A stretch of 64,000 nt of DNA from assembly GCA_977006965.1 (NCBI GenBank), contig OZ345366.1, positions 62,001 to 126,000 of the forward strand, in the 5' to 3' direction. Positions 53,931 through 64,000 of the stretch are shown piece after piece. Below the pieces are notes generated by a model, which was not told the DNA's origin, ran no database searches, and worked only from the letters and a program-made list of their open reading frames with translations. This DNA is from Phymatolithon calcareum. Lineage: Eukaryota > Rhodophyta > Florideophyceae > Hapalidiales. The first letter of the stretch is position 1; each line of letters begins with the position of its first letter. Made by a program: the position numbers and the translations under genes.

Positions 53931-54653
53931 CGTGCAAGCAGCGGTCGACTCGTAGCAAATAGACTGGAATAGAAGACTCTTAGGCCCTCAAAGTGTTGCT
54001 AGCTCCCCAAGGGGAATACACAAATTGAATGAAGCAATGAATAGCATTCTACTAGACTCGAAACTTCAGTTGTCTTAATTATAAATACGTAGTACTGTAT
54101 GTCGTCAATGGCCGCATTGCTCTCCTCTGCACGGGTCCATGTAGGCTTTCTCAGAAAGCTGCTGAATGTTCTAACTGCCCATGATCCTCGACTGCCCTAA
54201 CAGCGCCCAGCTAGGTTTCCGAAAAGACAAGAGCACATATATTGCGATACTTCGTGCAAAATGTGCCATGACCCAACTCGCACTCGCCAGCACCGTTCGT
54301 GAATGTGATTGGCCGCAAAACGCAAAACTCCTTGCTGTTCAAAAAAAATGTTTCATACAAAAATTCTATTCGACGCGCGCATGGGCCAAATGCCATTTTT
54401 TACATACGGGTGCCCTGCGCGAGGTTATGGCGCGCAGTATGATAATCGTTAAATTTCGAAGCACCCAAGAAACGTGAATCATCCAGTTATAGGCTCCTAT
54501 TCAGGAACGGGAAGAGTCATCTATCCAATGAGATTTAAGTAGACACAGACGGTGACAAACAGAAAGACAAACAAGATGAGGCCTGTTGGTCGGAGGCAAA
54601 ACAATTTCAAACAAAAGAATCATACTTTTATTTAAACTTTTCGAGAGTACTAA
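53931..54653. other. no secure gene; short RT-like stretch
   Basis: AQLGFRKDKSTYIAILRAK (about 54210-54266, plus strand) resembles the opening RT motif of the LINE at 30420-31930 (LGFQKGKSTETAILR). It is too short to be more than a possible LINE relic. The rest is featureless. Confidence 0.35.
54627..54632 (-). terminator. polyadenylation signal AATAAA
   Basis: AATAAA on the minus strand, 22 bp after the stop of the gene at 54654-55117. Confidence 0.6.
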
Positions 54654-55117
54654 CTAGTTCTGATCCATAATATTATTCATAGATTGAATATTACAGTCAT
54701 TGAAGTTTAGAGTAACCGCATAATTTGAATCAGATGAGTCGTTGTTCTCTTCACGCTCGACAAAATTGTTCGCAGGAGAAGAAACAACTCGGGTTTCCCT
54801 CTGTTGCACAATTCGCACAAATTCCACGCTGAGAGGAGCTTCATTCGGACTCTTCGGCGGAGCTTCCAGTGTCGGAGTTCTCTCTGAAATATTGCTCGTC
54901 TGCCCAAATTCCAGAGGAACACCGGCGATAATCGCCTTACGGAGCGCCCAGAATGCTGAACTCTTCCACAGACCGCGTGGAAAGACCGCGGAATCTCGGT
55001 GAGCTTCTTCTCTTCGAGGTTGAGCGTGAGTCGCTCTATAAAGTGTTTGTTCGGAAAGGAGGTAAGCGACGAAACCTCGTTCGAAATGAAGGCCGTTTCG
55101 GTTACGAGCAACTCCAT
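54654..55117 (-). CDS. small unidentified protein gene with one frameshift
   Basis: About 154 codons on the minus strand. From the ATG at 55117 (MELLVTETAFISNEVSSLTS) the frame runs to LNLEEKKLTEIPRSF. A one-base shift near 54980 then continues PRGLWKSSAFWALRKAII, AGVPLEFGQTSNISERTP, and an Asn/Ser-rich C-terminus ending at TAG 54654-54656. The plus-strand and original-frame ORFs across the second half are shadows. TATATA about 90 bp upstream and AATAAA 22 bp downstream support a real gene. There is no TM or signal peptide, and the family is unknown. Either a recent frameshift or a base-call error. Confidence 0.55.
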
Positions 55118-55206
55118 TGCGGGTTGTAACAAAAGGAGGATTTTGTGGTTGGTAGTTGGTTGATTGAGCTGATGGTTGATCGTTCCTTAGTCGGTCCGGT
55201 CTGGTC

Positions 55207-55212
55207 TATATA
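55207..55212 (-). promoter_or_regulatory. TATA box of the small gene
   Basis: TATATA within the palindrome TCTATATAGA, about 90 bp upstream of the ATG at 55117. Confidence 0.5.
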
Positions 55213-55969
55213 GAACCGGTGGAAAAGTCTAGAACTATTATCTGCAGTGTCAGGCACATTGCTGACAACAGAAGAAGACACGAAATTGAAGCAGAGCTCT
55301 TATTTCACAAGTCCGTTGTGGATGCAGAGCCACGAAGAGAAGCATCTGGCTGCAGAGCCACGGAGCAGAGTCTGGAAGCAGAGCAACCATGTCACGCAGA
55401 TGCAGAAGTGTCCACGGCGTTTTGACGAACATTCTCAATACTATATCTATCATAATGGCTGTAAACCAGTTAATGTGTACATGTTTACACGTCTACATAT
55501 CATTAGTATTGCAGTGGTCCCTTCATAAGACACTGTAAAAAGAGTGTGCATTATATGTGTCTCCTGGGGGCTATAAATAGCACATTTTTGCCACGTGTCC
55601 TAAAAAGCTTGCTCACGGCGCATTTTGTGAAGGTCCCGAAAATCGCTAATGGGGAACAGAATATTTCATAATTTGGTGGAAAGTACCACTTCCAACACGG
55701 CTTTAGCAAAATTACTTTACTTTACATTATTTAATTAGAAAAGTGTTAGAAGATTGCTACGTCCATAGCAGAAAAGGCTGTCCTTACTTAGACAAACATT
55801 TGCTGATATGCCACATTACAGGTCGATTAAGAAGTAATTAATAAATCTTATTAATCGACCTGTATTAGTTTATTCAGTAAGAATAGCGAACAGTATTATA
55901 AATAACGAAACTTGTTTTTGTGTTACGAACTGAAAGCTGGTTTTCCTGCGTGCAGCAATTTAGCATGGA
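55213..55969. other. no recognisable gene; small hairpin
   Basis: GCAGAGCCACG-like words recur near 55323-55370. A hairpin with 13-bp perfect arms (ACAGGTCGATTAA; 55818-55830 and 55851-55863, 20-nt loop) is present. Nothing else supported. Confidence 0.45.
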
Positions 55970-56055
55970 ATCCAGTTCATACTTTGCCAGGTTCTTGCAC
56001 AGGGTCATTCTGCTGGAGCTCAGAATGTATTCGATATTACTGTCGTGAAGCGATC
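55970..56055 (-). mobile_element. LINE 3' fragment
   Basis: TCCAGTTCATACTTTG and GAATGTATTCGATATTA align with 30435-30530, the 3' end of the LINE at 30420-31930. Confidence 0.55.
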
Positions 56056-56439
56056 ATATAGCAAGAGAAAAAATATCTGTAGTACTAAGCTTCGAGATCA
56101 GCACGCTCTCTGTCTTCCTGTTACGCTTGACGAACTCTATCAGATTTTCGCCTTTGCCGTAACCATTTTGACAGACTGACCGTTCCTCAATGCTTTATTC
56201 ACTTTGAGAAAGATTATGGACACAAAAACGAGTACGAGTCGTGTCTTTTGCTATTGTCAGTCAAAATTCTTTTGCCGATAGACCATAAACGTCCATCATC
56301 GGCAACAGGTCCCACTATAAAATCAAATCCCATGTACCGCGATTGAACCTCTGTAGATTCCTTGTGTTTCTCAATCAAACGATCAGCCATAATCAGCGAG
56401 GCAGTTAATGGACTTCCTTTATCATAATTAAGGATTCGA
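56056..56439. other. no recognisable gene
   Basis: No ORF or repeat match that I can defend. It may be further decayed LINE sequence, since LINE fragments lie on both sides. Confidence 0.35.
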
Positions 56440-57110
56440 CGGAGAGATCGTCAGGTATTTGTTCTTCCTCCCACACGGCCATCATGACTTAGGCGAGAGA
56501 AGCTCTTGTTGCAATGCTGTTATGTTAGATTTCGACCGGGGTTCTATGCACACCTGGTCGTAAGGGATCCCTGCTGGCTTGCCTGTAATAGGAATCTTCA
56601 TTGACCTGCCTTTCTCTTCCTTTTCCTATACCTTAATTATTTATTCCCTCTTCCACTTTGTGAAGGGGCCTGTCGCAAACCTTCATAACCCTTGAGATAT
56701 CAAATATACTTCGTTGCACCACTTTTTTCCTAATCTCTTCCAAAGCACTCTCCTGTTTCTTCAAGGCGATTTCTATGTCTTACCAGGCTTAATACAAGCC
56801 ATTCCGCTTGATGTGGTCTGCTCTTCTTTGGTGGTTCCAGTCGATACAGAAGTTGCATTCGGTCCCGGCGGTGCTCGGAATATTTTTCGCAAACATTCTT
56901 GTAGAACAAGCCCTCTACAGAATCTCTTCCCGAGAGCAATCGATTTCTCACTGGAGTCACGTGTACCGCATACTCCCATTTCGGGACTATTAGCGACTTG
57001 AACATCGTATTACATATCTCTGGTTTGAATCCGCGAACATTAACTCCAAGCTCAAGAAGCGTATGGATGCATCCTGCAGCATTTCGAGCTCTAGCTATAC
57101 CGGTGTCGTA
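56440..57110 (-). mobile_element. LINE remnant (class T3 relative), decayed
   Basis: Minus-strand protein pieces match the LINE at 48831-50042 in order: ARARNAAGCIHTLLELGVNV, SLIVPKWEYAVHVTPV, RDRMQLLYRLEPPKKSRPHQ, then after a stop YLKGYEGLRQA, and GRSMKIPITGKPAGIPYD. It is much older than the 48.8 kb copy (many stops and frameshifts). GTGTCGTA at 57103-57110 is repeated at 57308-57315 around the next element. Confidence 0.75.
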
Positions 57111-57307
57111 TCCTCGAGGTCCCGAAGGAGACAAGAGGTGGGTTTTTGTAGTCCACTGAATCGTGTTACACCGGCAAAAAAAGAAAACCCCTCCATAGAC
57201 AGAATCTATCCAAACCTCTTGGTCCTCGGAAAGTTGCCCCGAGCGTCAGCAGTTGCGTTAGTAACTTTTAAATAAAAATCTACCTTTCTTCTTCTTATTC
57301 TATAGCC
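57111..57307 (+). mobile_element. long T4 retroposon copy
   Basis: Starts CTCGAGGTCCCGAAGGAGA-like and contains GGTGGGTTTTTGTAGTCC, AGCGTCAGCAGTTGCGTT, TTTTAAATAAAAATCTACC and a TTCTTCTTC tail. An 8-bp duplication, GTGTCGTA, flanks it (57103-57110, 57308-57315). The longest T4 copies (this one and 57478) share the same start. Confidence 0.75.
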
Positions 57308-57477
57308 GTGTCGTACGAAAGACCATATTTCAGAAACATGTTCGCAACCCCATTCCGAACTTGCAAAGCGAGCACTCGAAGAGCTCTTAACCATGTTTCA
57401 GGCGGTGGAAAAGTAAGGACTGCCCGCAACTTGAAATCACAGAGTGTCACAGGACAAGGGAGTAACTTTCCCCCTCG

Positions 57478-57655
57478 AGGTCCCGAAGGAGATCAGAGGT
57501 GGGTTTTTGTAGTCCACTGAATAGTGTTACACCAACAAGAAAAGAAAACCCCTCCATGGACAGAATCTAGCCAAAAGCTCTTGGGCCTAGGAAAGTTGCC
57601 ACAAACGTCAGCAGATACGTTGATAACTTTTAAATAAAAATCTACGTTTATTCCT
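57478..57655 (+). mobile_element. long T4 retroposon copy, second
   Basis: Close to the copy 370 bp upstream, with the same start (GAGGTCCCGAAGGAGATCAG) and end (TTTTAAATAAAAATCTACG). Two near-full copies in direct orientation this close could mean a local duplication rather than two insertions. Confidence 0.7.
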
Positions 57656-57884
57656 CTTCCACACCCGTGTCATCTGCGAAACGCGTATTATTCGTGCTTA
57701 CCTCAAGATACGAGAGACAGTGCGATTGATGTAGCTCTCGCCTCGTCAAGTAAAAAGTCTGCTTCTGTAGCCCTTTGACCTTAAGAACAATGAGAAGTTC
57801 CTGCGAATCATGAAATGATTCACAGCACACTGATACAGAGCCAAGGTATCCGCGATGAGATCATCGAGAACATGATCGATAGGT

Positions 57885-59420
57885 TGCGGTTATGATACGG
57901 TTCGTGTTGGATGAAGAGGCACCTCCCGTTCGCAAGGCTCTGAAATCTGAAAAAGCATCACTCTGGATGGCTGCAATGAAAGATGAGTTGAAAGTACTGC
58001 AAGATTTGAGCTGCTGGGATATCGTGACGCTCCCCAGTGGGCAGAAGGTACTGCACACGAAGACAGTACTCAAGCGAAAAAGGAAAGGAGATGGCACTAT
58101 CGATAAATACAAGGCTCGAATAGTTGTCCGTGGCAACGAGGACGATGATTGCGGCGACAAAACCTTTGCGCCCGTTGTTGACTTCCATAGTGAAGTTGTT
58201 TCTAGCTCTTTCCGTGCAGCGCGGCTGGGATGTGGATAAAATGGATTTCAGAAATGAATTCCCTCATGGAACTATCGAGCGCAAAATCTATGTCGAGCTG
58301 CCCCCCTATTTACTCGCCGAGGACGTTAGGAGCCCCAATGTAGGTCGCCTGAATTGCAGTCTCTACTGGCATAGAAAGTCGCCAGGAATTTGGTTCGAAT
58401 TGCTCTCGTCTAAATTTGAGCCATTTAGAGTTCGCCCACTGAAGACGGCGCCATTTGTGTACCACAAAGAGGATGCATTTATACTGTACTATGTTGACGA
58501 CCTGCTGTCTACAGCGAAGGACCAAAAGCTATCGGAAGAGACCAGGTCAAGTCTGTCGCATGAGCTTCCGGCAAACGATCTAGGTACTGTATCTCATTTC
58601 CTTGCCATAGATTCTATCTGGATATAGACCGGTTTGATGCTGCGGCAGACGAAAAGCATCAGGGTCCTGCTGAAGGAAACCGGATTCGTAAGTGCGAGGA
58701 CGATCTTCACTCCAATTGACCGCACAGTGGACCTAAGTGTGAAGACCGAGAAGCCAGCACCGCCTGGCATCATTTACCGCTCTGTTGTCGGGAGTTTGCT
58801 GTACTTGGCGGTCAAGACACACCCTGACTTTGTGTGGCTGCAGGTATTCTCAGCCGCTACGTGGAATCAACAAGTGAGCGGCAAGTGCTCGGAGCTAATC
58901 GAGCACTTCTATATCTCTCCTCAACCGGTGATCTGTGCCTGAAGTTATCTCCTGGAAATTCTGACCAATTAATAGCGTTTGCTTATGCCAGCTGCGGAGG
59001 TGAGCCTCGGTTTGTGCGACAATCACGCTCTGGGATATTGATCAAGTACGGTGATGCTCCAATGTTCGCTACCACTCTCAGCTCTACCGAGGCTGAGTAT
59101 GTTGCACTGTCGGATGACGTGAGGACTGTTATCTGGCTGCGTCAAGTGCTACAAGAGCTCGCCATCTCAAAGGTACCAATCGTGGTACATCAAGACAACG
59201 TGGGTGGCATACACTGCGCTGAAGGTGACGCCTCGAGCAAGTTTACGAAGAACAAGCATGTGGATATTCGGTTTCACTTTGTTCGCGAGAAGGTGGAATT
59301 CGGGGAAGTTTTGCTCCGAAAGACGCCCAGCGCTGAAATGCAAAACCATTTCCCCACAAAGGCACAGGGTCCTCTTGAGCTCACAGCGGCCCTGGAGAAA
59401 TCTCAGATCCTGACCAAGTC
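57885..59420 (+). pseudogene. degenerate copia pol: RT and RNase H
   Basis: Copia-type (RVT_2) reverse transcriptase in two or three frames: WMAAMKDELKVLQDLSCWDI, GTIDKYKARIVVRGNEDD, WDVDKMDFRNEFPHGTIERK, then FILYYVDDLLSTAKD with the catalytic YVDD intact, and DLGTVSHFLAI. After a stop come YRSVVGSLLYLAVKTHPDF and RNase H: SRSGILIKYGDAPMF, LSSTEAEYVALSDDVRTVIW, VHQDNVGGIHCAEG, KHVDIRFHFVREKVEFG. It begins mid-domain; no gag, integrase or certain LTR was found. It contains the part that the 19.6-23.2 kb element has lost, but is too diverged to be its direct parent. Confidence 0.88.
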
Positions 59421-59830
59421 ACCGTTTCCAGTCGCAGACCATCGTCGCGAGGATGGTTGTAAGATCAAGTGTTTCAGGCGCGATCTCGTTCTGCTTCCTC
59501 TTTATCTCTTGTTACGTCTATAATTGAGTTTATTTGCTTTTTGCTGTTGCAACGTGCAAGCTGTTGAGCCTTCATCTATGAGTCCGTGGCTCAGGGTATC
59601 ACTCCTCAAGGCTGCAACGTGGACCTTGCGATTGCAACACTACTAACGTCTTTTGTGTGTGTATTGATACATTGGCTGTTACAATGTTGAATTGAGAGTG
59701 TCGCGGCGGCTCTCTGACCGTCGAGTACTAGTCACTATCTATAAAGCTTTTGTTTTTCAGTTAAATCTATGTGAAGTTTAGATACGTTGTCGTAGGAGAT
59801 TAATCGTGGCCTACCCTTGGAGTGTGGACT
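59421..59830. other. downstream of copia pol; possible LTR remnant
   Basis: TGTTGAATTGAGAGTG (59685) and CTATCTATAAAGC (about 59737) would suit the start and TATA of an LTR. There is no preceding purine tract and no second copy in the window, so this stays a suggestion. Confidence 0.25.
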
Positions 59831-60475
59831 TCAAAAGGGTTCAATTGATATATTGAAAGTAAAAGGGGCAACAACTTCGAAAATCGCTAAACTGGGCCCT
59901 TCTCGTACAGATGAATCAGAGTCGCTTGGTGCCTTGGTAGAGGAAGACATTTGAGTTTCCCATATATTTCTCACACTACTAGCATTATTTGGAGGCCTGC
60001 TTCTTTGTTCGCGTGCAACATTTCGACAAAACAGTGCCAGGACATACCGGCTTCCTTTTGGTGCTCTGTTGCGAGCTCTGGAAATATGCCGCTTCATAGC
60101 CCTGTTGAGAGCAAAAATAAGCAACAGCAAATTCTAGTCTTCTTCCGCCTTACACACACGTGAGATGTACGCTGAAAACTTTCTTGGATGGACAGGGGCC
60201 CGAGAATTTTGTTCACTCCTTTCCGTCGTGATTTTTACTCCATGATCCTGCTTCTGGTATTTGGCGCCTCTCTTGGCCTCATTTCATGTAGGTATCTTTC
60301 AAACTGGTCGCATTTCTCATTTCTCACCTTCTACTTTACCAGCATCTTTACCTCCCTGAGAGCATCTTTGTCACTTTCGAGTCCAGTTCTCCATTGCCTA
60401 AATGCTGCGTACAAAGTCCTCATGCCTCAGCTCCGAAGCCACCTCGTTTCGTACTTTTGTAATTTTCTCTGAACT
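59831..60475 (-). pseudogene. unidentified decayed gene with coiled-coil traces
   Basis: Minus-strand stretches such as REYSSEKITKVRNEVASELR (about 60475-60415), REVKMLVK and FERYLHEMRPREAPNTRS, in changing frames, then a 99-codon open stretch (60130-59831) with SSSTKAPSDSDSSVREGP. The charged helical character recalls the gene at 39641-40240, but no clear alignment is seen. Probably a gene remnant. Confidence 0.3.
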
Positions 60476-61658
60476 ATACTCTCTTTCCAAAATAGAAGAA
60501 CGACGGCACCTTATTGCAGGGCAGATAGCGGTCGAATTCTGGACAAGAATATCGGGAAGCCCAATGAAAGCAGATTCTTGTGCAAATGCAGGCTCGAGTG
60601 CATCAAGCACAAGTTCTTCCGCAGGTGCAATCTCACCAGTCCCGTGGGGTGCCTTCTTCTCAAAATCATTCGCACTCCCAAGTTTTTGAATTCAAAGCCT
60701 CTGATGCAAGCGGTTCTTCTCCAAAAACTCCTACTGGGAAGAGAAGAGCAATTGGATCGCATGGAGGCACGCCTGTGAATAACGGTGGCGGGTGTCATCC
60801 CGGACTTCACAGGGCCAAGACTGTGGGATGGACGATTCTCGTCGACAGAGCCCGCAACATTCCAGAGTCGCTTCTGCCGTTGTGCATTCGCCTCCGCGGA
60901 CACCGCTCGAATTTGGCGACGTTTTCTGGCACGGCTCGTGAAAACGCACCCAAGTCTCTATATGGACATCAAGCGAATTACATATTCCTCAGCGAAGAGG
61001 ATGAAACCTCAACAAGAGGAACAACTGCTGCACCTCATTAATGCTTTGCTGCACTGGTATTATCAACTATCTGTTCAGTCAGAAAAGCAAGTACCAGCGT
61101 CCTTGCGATCCGCTCTGGAGGACGTTTCACGACTGTGCTTCGGCACAACCACGAAAGATCTGCAACCTCCACCTGACTTTGAAAAAAATCACCCATGCAT
61201 GGCTCAACTGAAGCCAGTGTTTGAGGTTGAATAAGCTTCGCAAGTATCGCAGGACTTCCCAACTGGTATCGAACCGTTCATCGCGCGATAGCGGCGGTGG
61301 GAGAGCATTTTCCAGCGTCGTGTGGACTGCTTGGGAGCCACTCAAAATCTGGAGACCATGGGCCAACACCTGATTGAAGTTTACGGCTCTGATGTTGAAG
61401 TGTTTGGCCAGTATCTCATGGCAGAAACTGTGAAGATGAGTACCGACTCTCTTACGACTATTGACAACTTCTGTGCTGATTCTGCTGTTGTCCATCGTCA
61501 TTCTGGGACCGCCCGATGGGTATATGTGCTCGGAAACAATGGAAAGGAATATCGATTTATTCTTGAGACCAGCGCCAATGCAACCGTGCAACCAGCGGGA
61601 GAAAGAGCTGCCCAATTATGCCGCCTTCTCAATTCATCATTCTTCTCTCAGTATGACG

Positions 61659-61817
61659 GATCGTGGATCCACCACGCTTGCTCCGGATGGAATCGAATCA
61701 TATCTCGAGCGGCAGGCAGAGAAGCAGGAGTGCTTTCATAATTAGCTAGCATAAATAACGACCTGCAGTAATCTGAGTACAAGATAATTTAGCAATAAAG
61801 CACTGCCTTGCGAACCC
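61659..61817 (+). mobile_element. short interspersed repeat inside the TRRAP remnant
   Basis: 159 bp between two GACG tetramers (61655-61658, 61818-61821). Removing it would reconnect SSFFSQYD to EEEKAV in frame. It matches 13896-14060, including AATAAAGCACTGCCTTGC. A 4-5 bp duplication suits a solo LTR better than a LINE-mobilised SINE. Confidence 0.65.
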
Positions 61818-62657
61818 GACGAAGAGGAGAAAGCTGTTTCGCTCGGTATGAGGAAGCACAGCGGCGCAGAACTCGAATTGATGTTCCAAAACTCATTCCT
61901 ACTAGTCATCATTCTCTTCTCGTCTCCTAAGACCATCACACGTCGTCATTGGCGGAGGGCCAGCGAGAGCATATGGAGGCTCAAGGCCTTACATTAGACG
62001 ACCCACCCATGGCATTCAGGCTCGTAGCGTCAACAGCGTTAAGCCGGCAAAGGACTCAGCCTAATGGGCAATAGGGCGAAGAGTTAGGTCGCGAAGCGTC
62101 TATTGCGACACCCGTGAGGGCGAATCACAAAGTTTGTCAAGAGAATGTTCCTGAAACCTGTCTATTAAATTGGCTTTCGTCGCCAATTGCCACTCCAAAT
62201 CTTTTTTTGCGTTCTGCGAGAAATTCGCCGAGATTCTTGGTCCAAGCTCTCTTATTTGCAACGTGCTCGCCGTCGGAGCACGTCTACCGCAAAAATTTTC
62301 GTTCTCTTTGGAGATTGGTTCAATATGCAATTTGCATGTTCGCCCTCTTGTTTCACCTACCACGGGGGTGTCGGAGTGCGATGAGGCTGTACTCTTCCGT
62401 CTTACGCGCAATATGCTCAACTTTTTGGGACCCGTCAGTTTGAGAGGGCCCTTGTTTGGATCGATGCCGGTGATGATGGGAGCTTCTCTCCAATCTTCCA
62501 ATCCTGATCTTGTTCGTGTATATCTTGACACTATTCTGCGCCACGACCTCGCTGTTTGTGTGTCACAACGCGGGTCAGTGACTTCGTCTGGGTCACAGGG
62601 CGGTCCAGTCCGCGGGGAAGCAGCAACATTAGAGAAGAGATTACACAGCAGCGTGGA

Positions 62658-63116
62658 CACGAGAGCCACCGCCGACGGCAAGAATGGATTGAAAAGGAAG
62701 CAGAAAAAGAGAGAAAAATTGCCGTCGAGACTAAGGAGAAAGTAAGCCCTGTACTCCAAATTCGATCCAGGAAACACCGACTCCTAGCAGTCAAGCGGTT
62801 CTTTGGCCGCTTCCCACCACGAAGAGCAGAGTCTTACATTGAACATTTCAACGAAGTCGCGGAAGAGAATCTGAAAACTCTACAACGAAATTTAACAAGT
62901 CCAAGAGCAGAAGAATCTTGGGAAGAAGGGACGAAAACGGCGATTGACAAACTTCTGGCCTTGGAAATCCATATGATAGAAGAAATGATAGTGTAATGTG
63001 TAATGTGACCTGATTGGGTAATGAGATGGCAGTATGAACGGGAATCTGCTCTGTTATTGGTGAATACCGGCGTTGAGGGCTTCTAAAATAAAAACCTACA
63101 ATTTCCCCCCCCCCGC
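62658..63116 (+). mobile_element. 5'-truncated LINE (tail class T2) inside the TRRAP remnant
   Basis: Flanked by an exact 14-bp duplication, CACAGCAGCGTGGA, at 62644-62657 and 63117-63130. The interior is the extreme C-terminus of the LINE protein (ESHRRRQEWIEKEAEKERK, KHRLLAVKRFFGRFPPRRA, LKTLQRNLTSPRAEES, IEEMIV), open to its own stop at 62996. The end is TTGAGGGCTTCTAAAATAAA, AACCTACAATTTC and a C run. It is nearly identical in protein to 50922-51698, hence young. Confidence 0.93.
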
Positions 63117-63298
63117 CACAGCAGCGTGGAGAATGCATTGCAGAGGTTAGACTCTGCGTTTGCTCTACAGGAAGGGTTCAATCGGGATGATGTCACTGAA
63201 GTTACTCTCTGGTCTCATGGGAATAATGCGCTGATTGAACGCGCTGAGAAGGCCAAGGACCTTGCTAAAGAAGATTCAAGTTGGCAAGCATGGATCTA

Positions 63299-64000
63299 AG
63301 TGCGTAACTTAAAGCGTAGCTCGAAATAATAGCGAAGTAGAGATAAGCTTTTGAACTTCTTTAATATCCGTAAAAGCAACTCGAAAAGTGTCCTGAGTGT
63401 CCAGGAACTGAATGATGGGTTCAGCTCTCAAATGAGACGACGGCAGATGCCGGACATCCATACAACTTGTCTAGGCAGAAAATCCAAGAAGGATGTAGTG
63501 CTTTCGGCAAGATATCTTACAACTCGCTTGCTCAGAAACTCCGATGGGATGTAGGGACTTTGACAAGGTGCGCCAATGCTGTTGGGTCAGAAACTCTGTA
63601 GGGATGAATTGACATCGGCAGGAGTGGTCCAGTCCCATGATACGCAATGGATGGTTGCTCGGTAGTGTGAATGCGTTGCTGAATTTCACTGAAAGAGTAA
63701 GTCTATCTTTCGATATCCTTGGGGATTGGTTTGTGGTTGGTAAAGTTGGTGGGGGTGGCTTCCTCGAGAATAGGGAATAGGGAGTCTCTAGGTCACTCCA
63801 TCTACATATGACGGTTTAGCTGCATTCTCGCAAGGTATCAGAAGTGCCAGCGCGCGGCGCAGTGCGTTTCACACCGTCAGTGATCCGCGTTAGTAGACTT
63901 TCTTGTATCGCAGTCGGTCGACATTGCTGACAGGTAACGGTACTTCCATTCGACTCTCGGTCCCCAACGGATTGAAAAACTCGCTCTCAGTGATTAGCGA
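63299..64000. other. no recognisable gene
   Basis: Short ORFs only. TCAGAAACTC recurs at about 63532 and 63588 with similar flanks, a minor local repeat. Confidence 0.45.

Larger units (their letters stand above)
60490..63298 (+). pseudogene. TRRAP/Tra1-like pseudokinase C-terminus, broken
   Basis: Remnant of the C-terminal third of a TRRAP/Tra1-family PIKK, the non-catalytic scaffold of SAGA/NuA4 acetyltransferase complexes. A Gln/Ser-rich linker (60580-60780) leads to the end of FAT (TARIWRRFLARLVKTHPSLY, QQEEQLLHLINALLHWYY). After two stops comes EVYGSDVEVFGQYL, the family's EVPGQYL, then RWVYVLGNNGKEYRFILE and ERAAQLCRLLN (N-lobe). After an insertion follow RIDVPKLIPTSHHSLLVS and MEAQGLTLDDPPMAFRL. 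Near the end are EAVLFRLTRNMLNFLGPVSL and VRVYLDTILRHDLAV, as in the family's FRLTPNI..F region. After the LINE the frame resumes ENALQRLDSAFALQEGF and stops at 63298. An intact copy should exist elsewhere. Confidence 0.75.

Noticed and set aside
61322-61741. A stand-alone 139-codon gene
   Set aside because: It is the TRRAP N-lobe segment read into the 159-bp insertion; the last 28 codons belong to the insertion.
61659-61817. tRNA-derived SINE with an internal B box
   Set aside because: GAATCGAATC faintly resembles a B box, but no A box or cloverleaf could be found, and the 4-bp duplication suits an LTR better.
1-64000. Possible bacterial or viral genome
   Set aside because: No operons, ribosome-binding sites or viral core genes; LINE, copia and hAT-like elements, NB-ARC-WD40, GT14 and TRRAP remnants indicate a eukaryotic nuclear genome.

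Overview
This is nuclear DNA from a eukaryote, most likely a multicellular red alga (an inference; Chondrus-like). Recognisable genes are intronless and small. Three have a TATA box about 76-91 bp before the ATG, and two of these also have an AATAAA within about 25 bp of the stop. The gene content is an APAF1-like NB-ARC-WD40 receptor, a type II GT14 glycosyltransferase and a TRRAP/Tra1 relative, all of them broken. GT14 argues against fungi. I see no bacterial operon structure and no rRNA, tRNA or CRISPR array. Almost everything else is mobile-element debris, so the window reads as a repeat-rich 'desert' between gene islands.

Layout. 1-15.9 kb is a mosaic of one dispersed repeat system, called D1 here. 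Each unit has a 5' module, a decayed multi-copy ORF of unknown function (family A; five copies plus fragments), a 3' module and often a LINE remnant. Nested in it are a hAT-like MITE (11396-11837), an insertion with a 9-bp target duplication (3024-3775), a LINE (9707-10218) and a perfect 34-bp fold-back (13854-13929). 15.7-16.0 kb holds a stray 3' end of the NB-ARC-WD40 gene. 16.8-19.6 kb is a GT14 pseudogene plus a block (D2) that recurs at 33.4-36.7 kb. 19628-23211 is a young non-autonomous copia element with nearly identical LTRs. 26.7-28.0 kb is a three-TM membrane-protein gene with one frameshift. 30.4-31.9 kb is a LINE with reverse-transcriptase motifs. 34531-35496 is a composite insertion carrying a GC-rich minisatellite. 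39641-40240 is an intact coiled-coil protein gene. 40434-45050 repeats the D1 system. 44922-50162 is a complete but inactivated NB-ARC-WD40 gene split by a LINE with a 10-bp target duplication. 54654-55117 is a small gene with one frameshift. 57.9-59.4 kb is a degenerate copia RT/RNase H region. 60.5-63.3 kb is a TRRAP/Tra1 relic split by two insertions.

The genes do not form a pathway. What unites the window is sequential nested insertion, resolved through target-site duplications at LINE copies and tails, and decay of host genes. The most notable items are the algal NLR-type receptor with an N-terminal helical domain, and family A, whose copies share a conserved coiled-coil end and an identical stop position although none is now intact.
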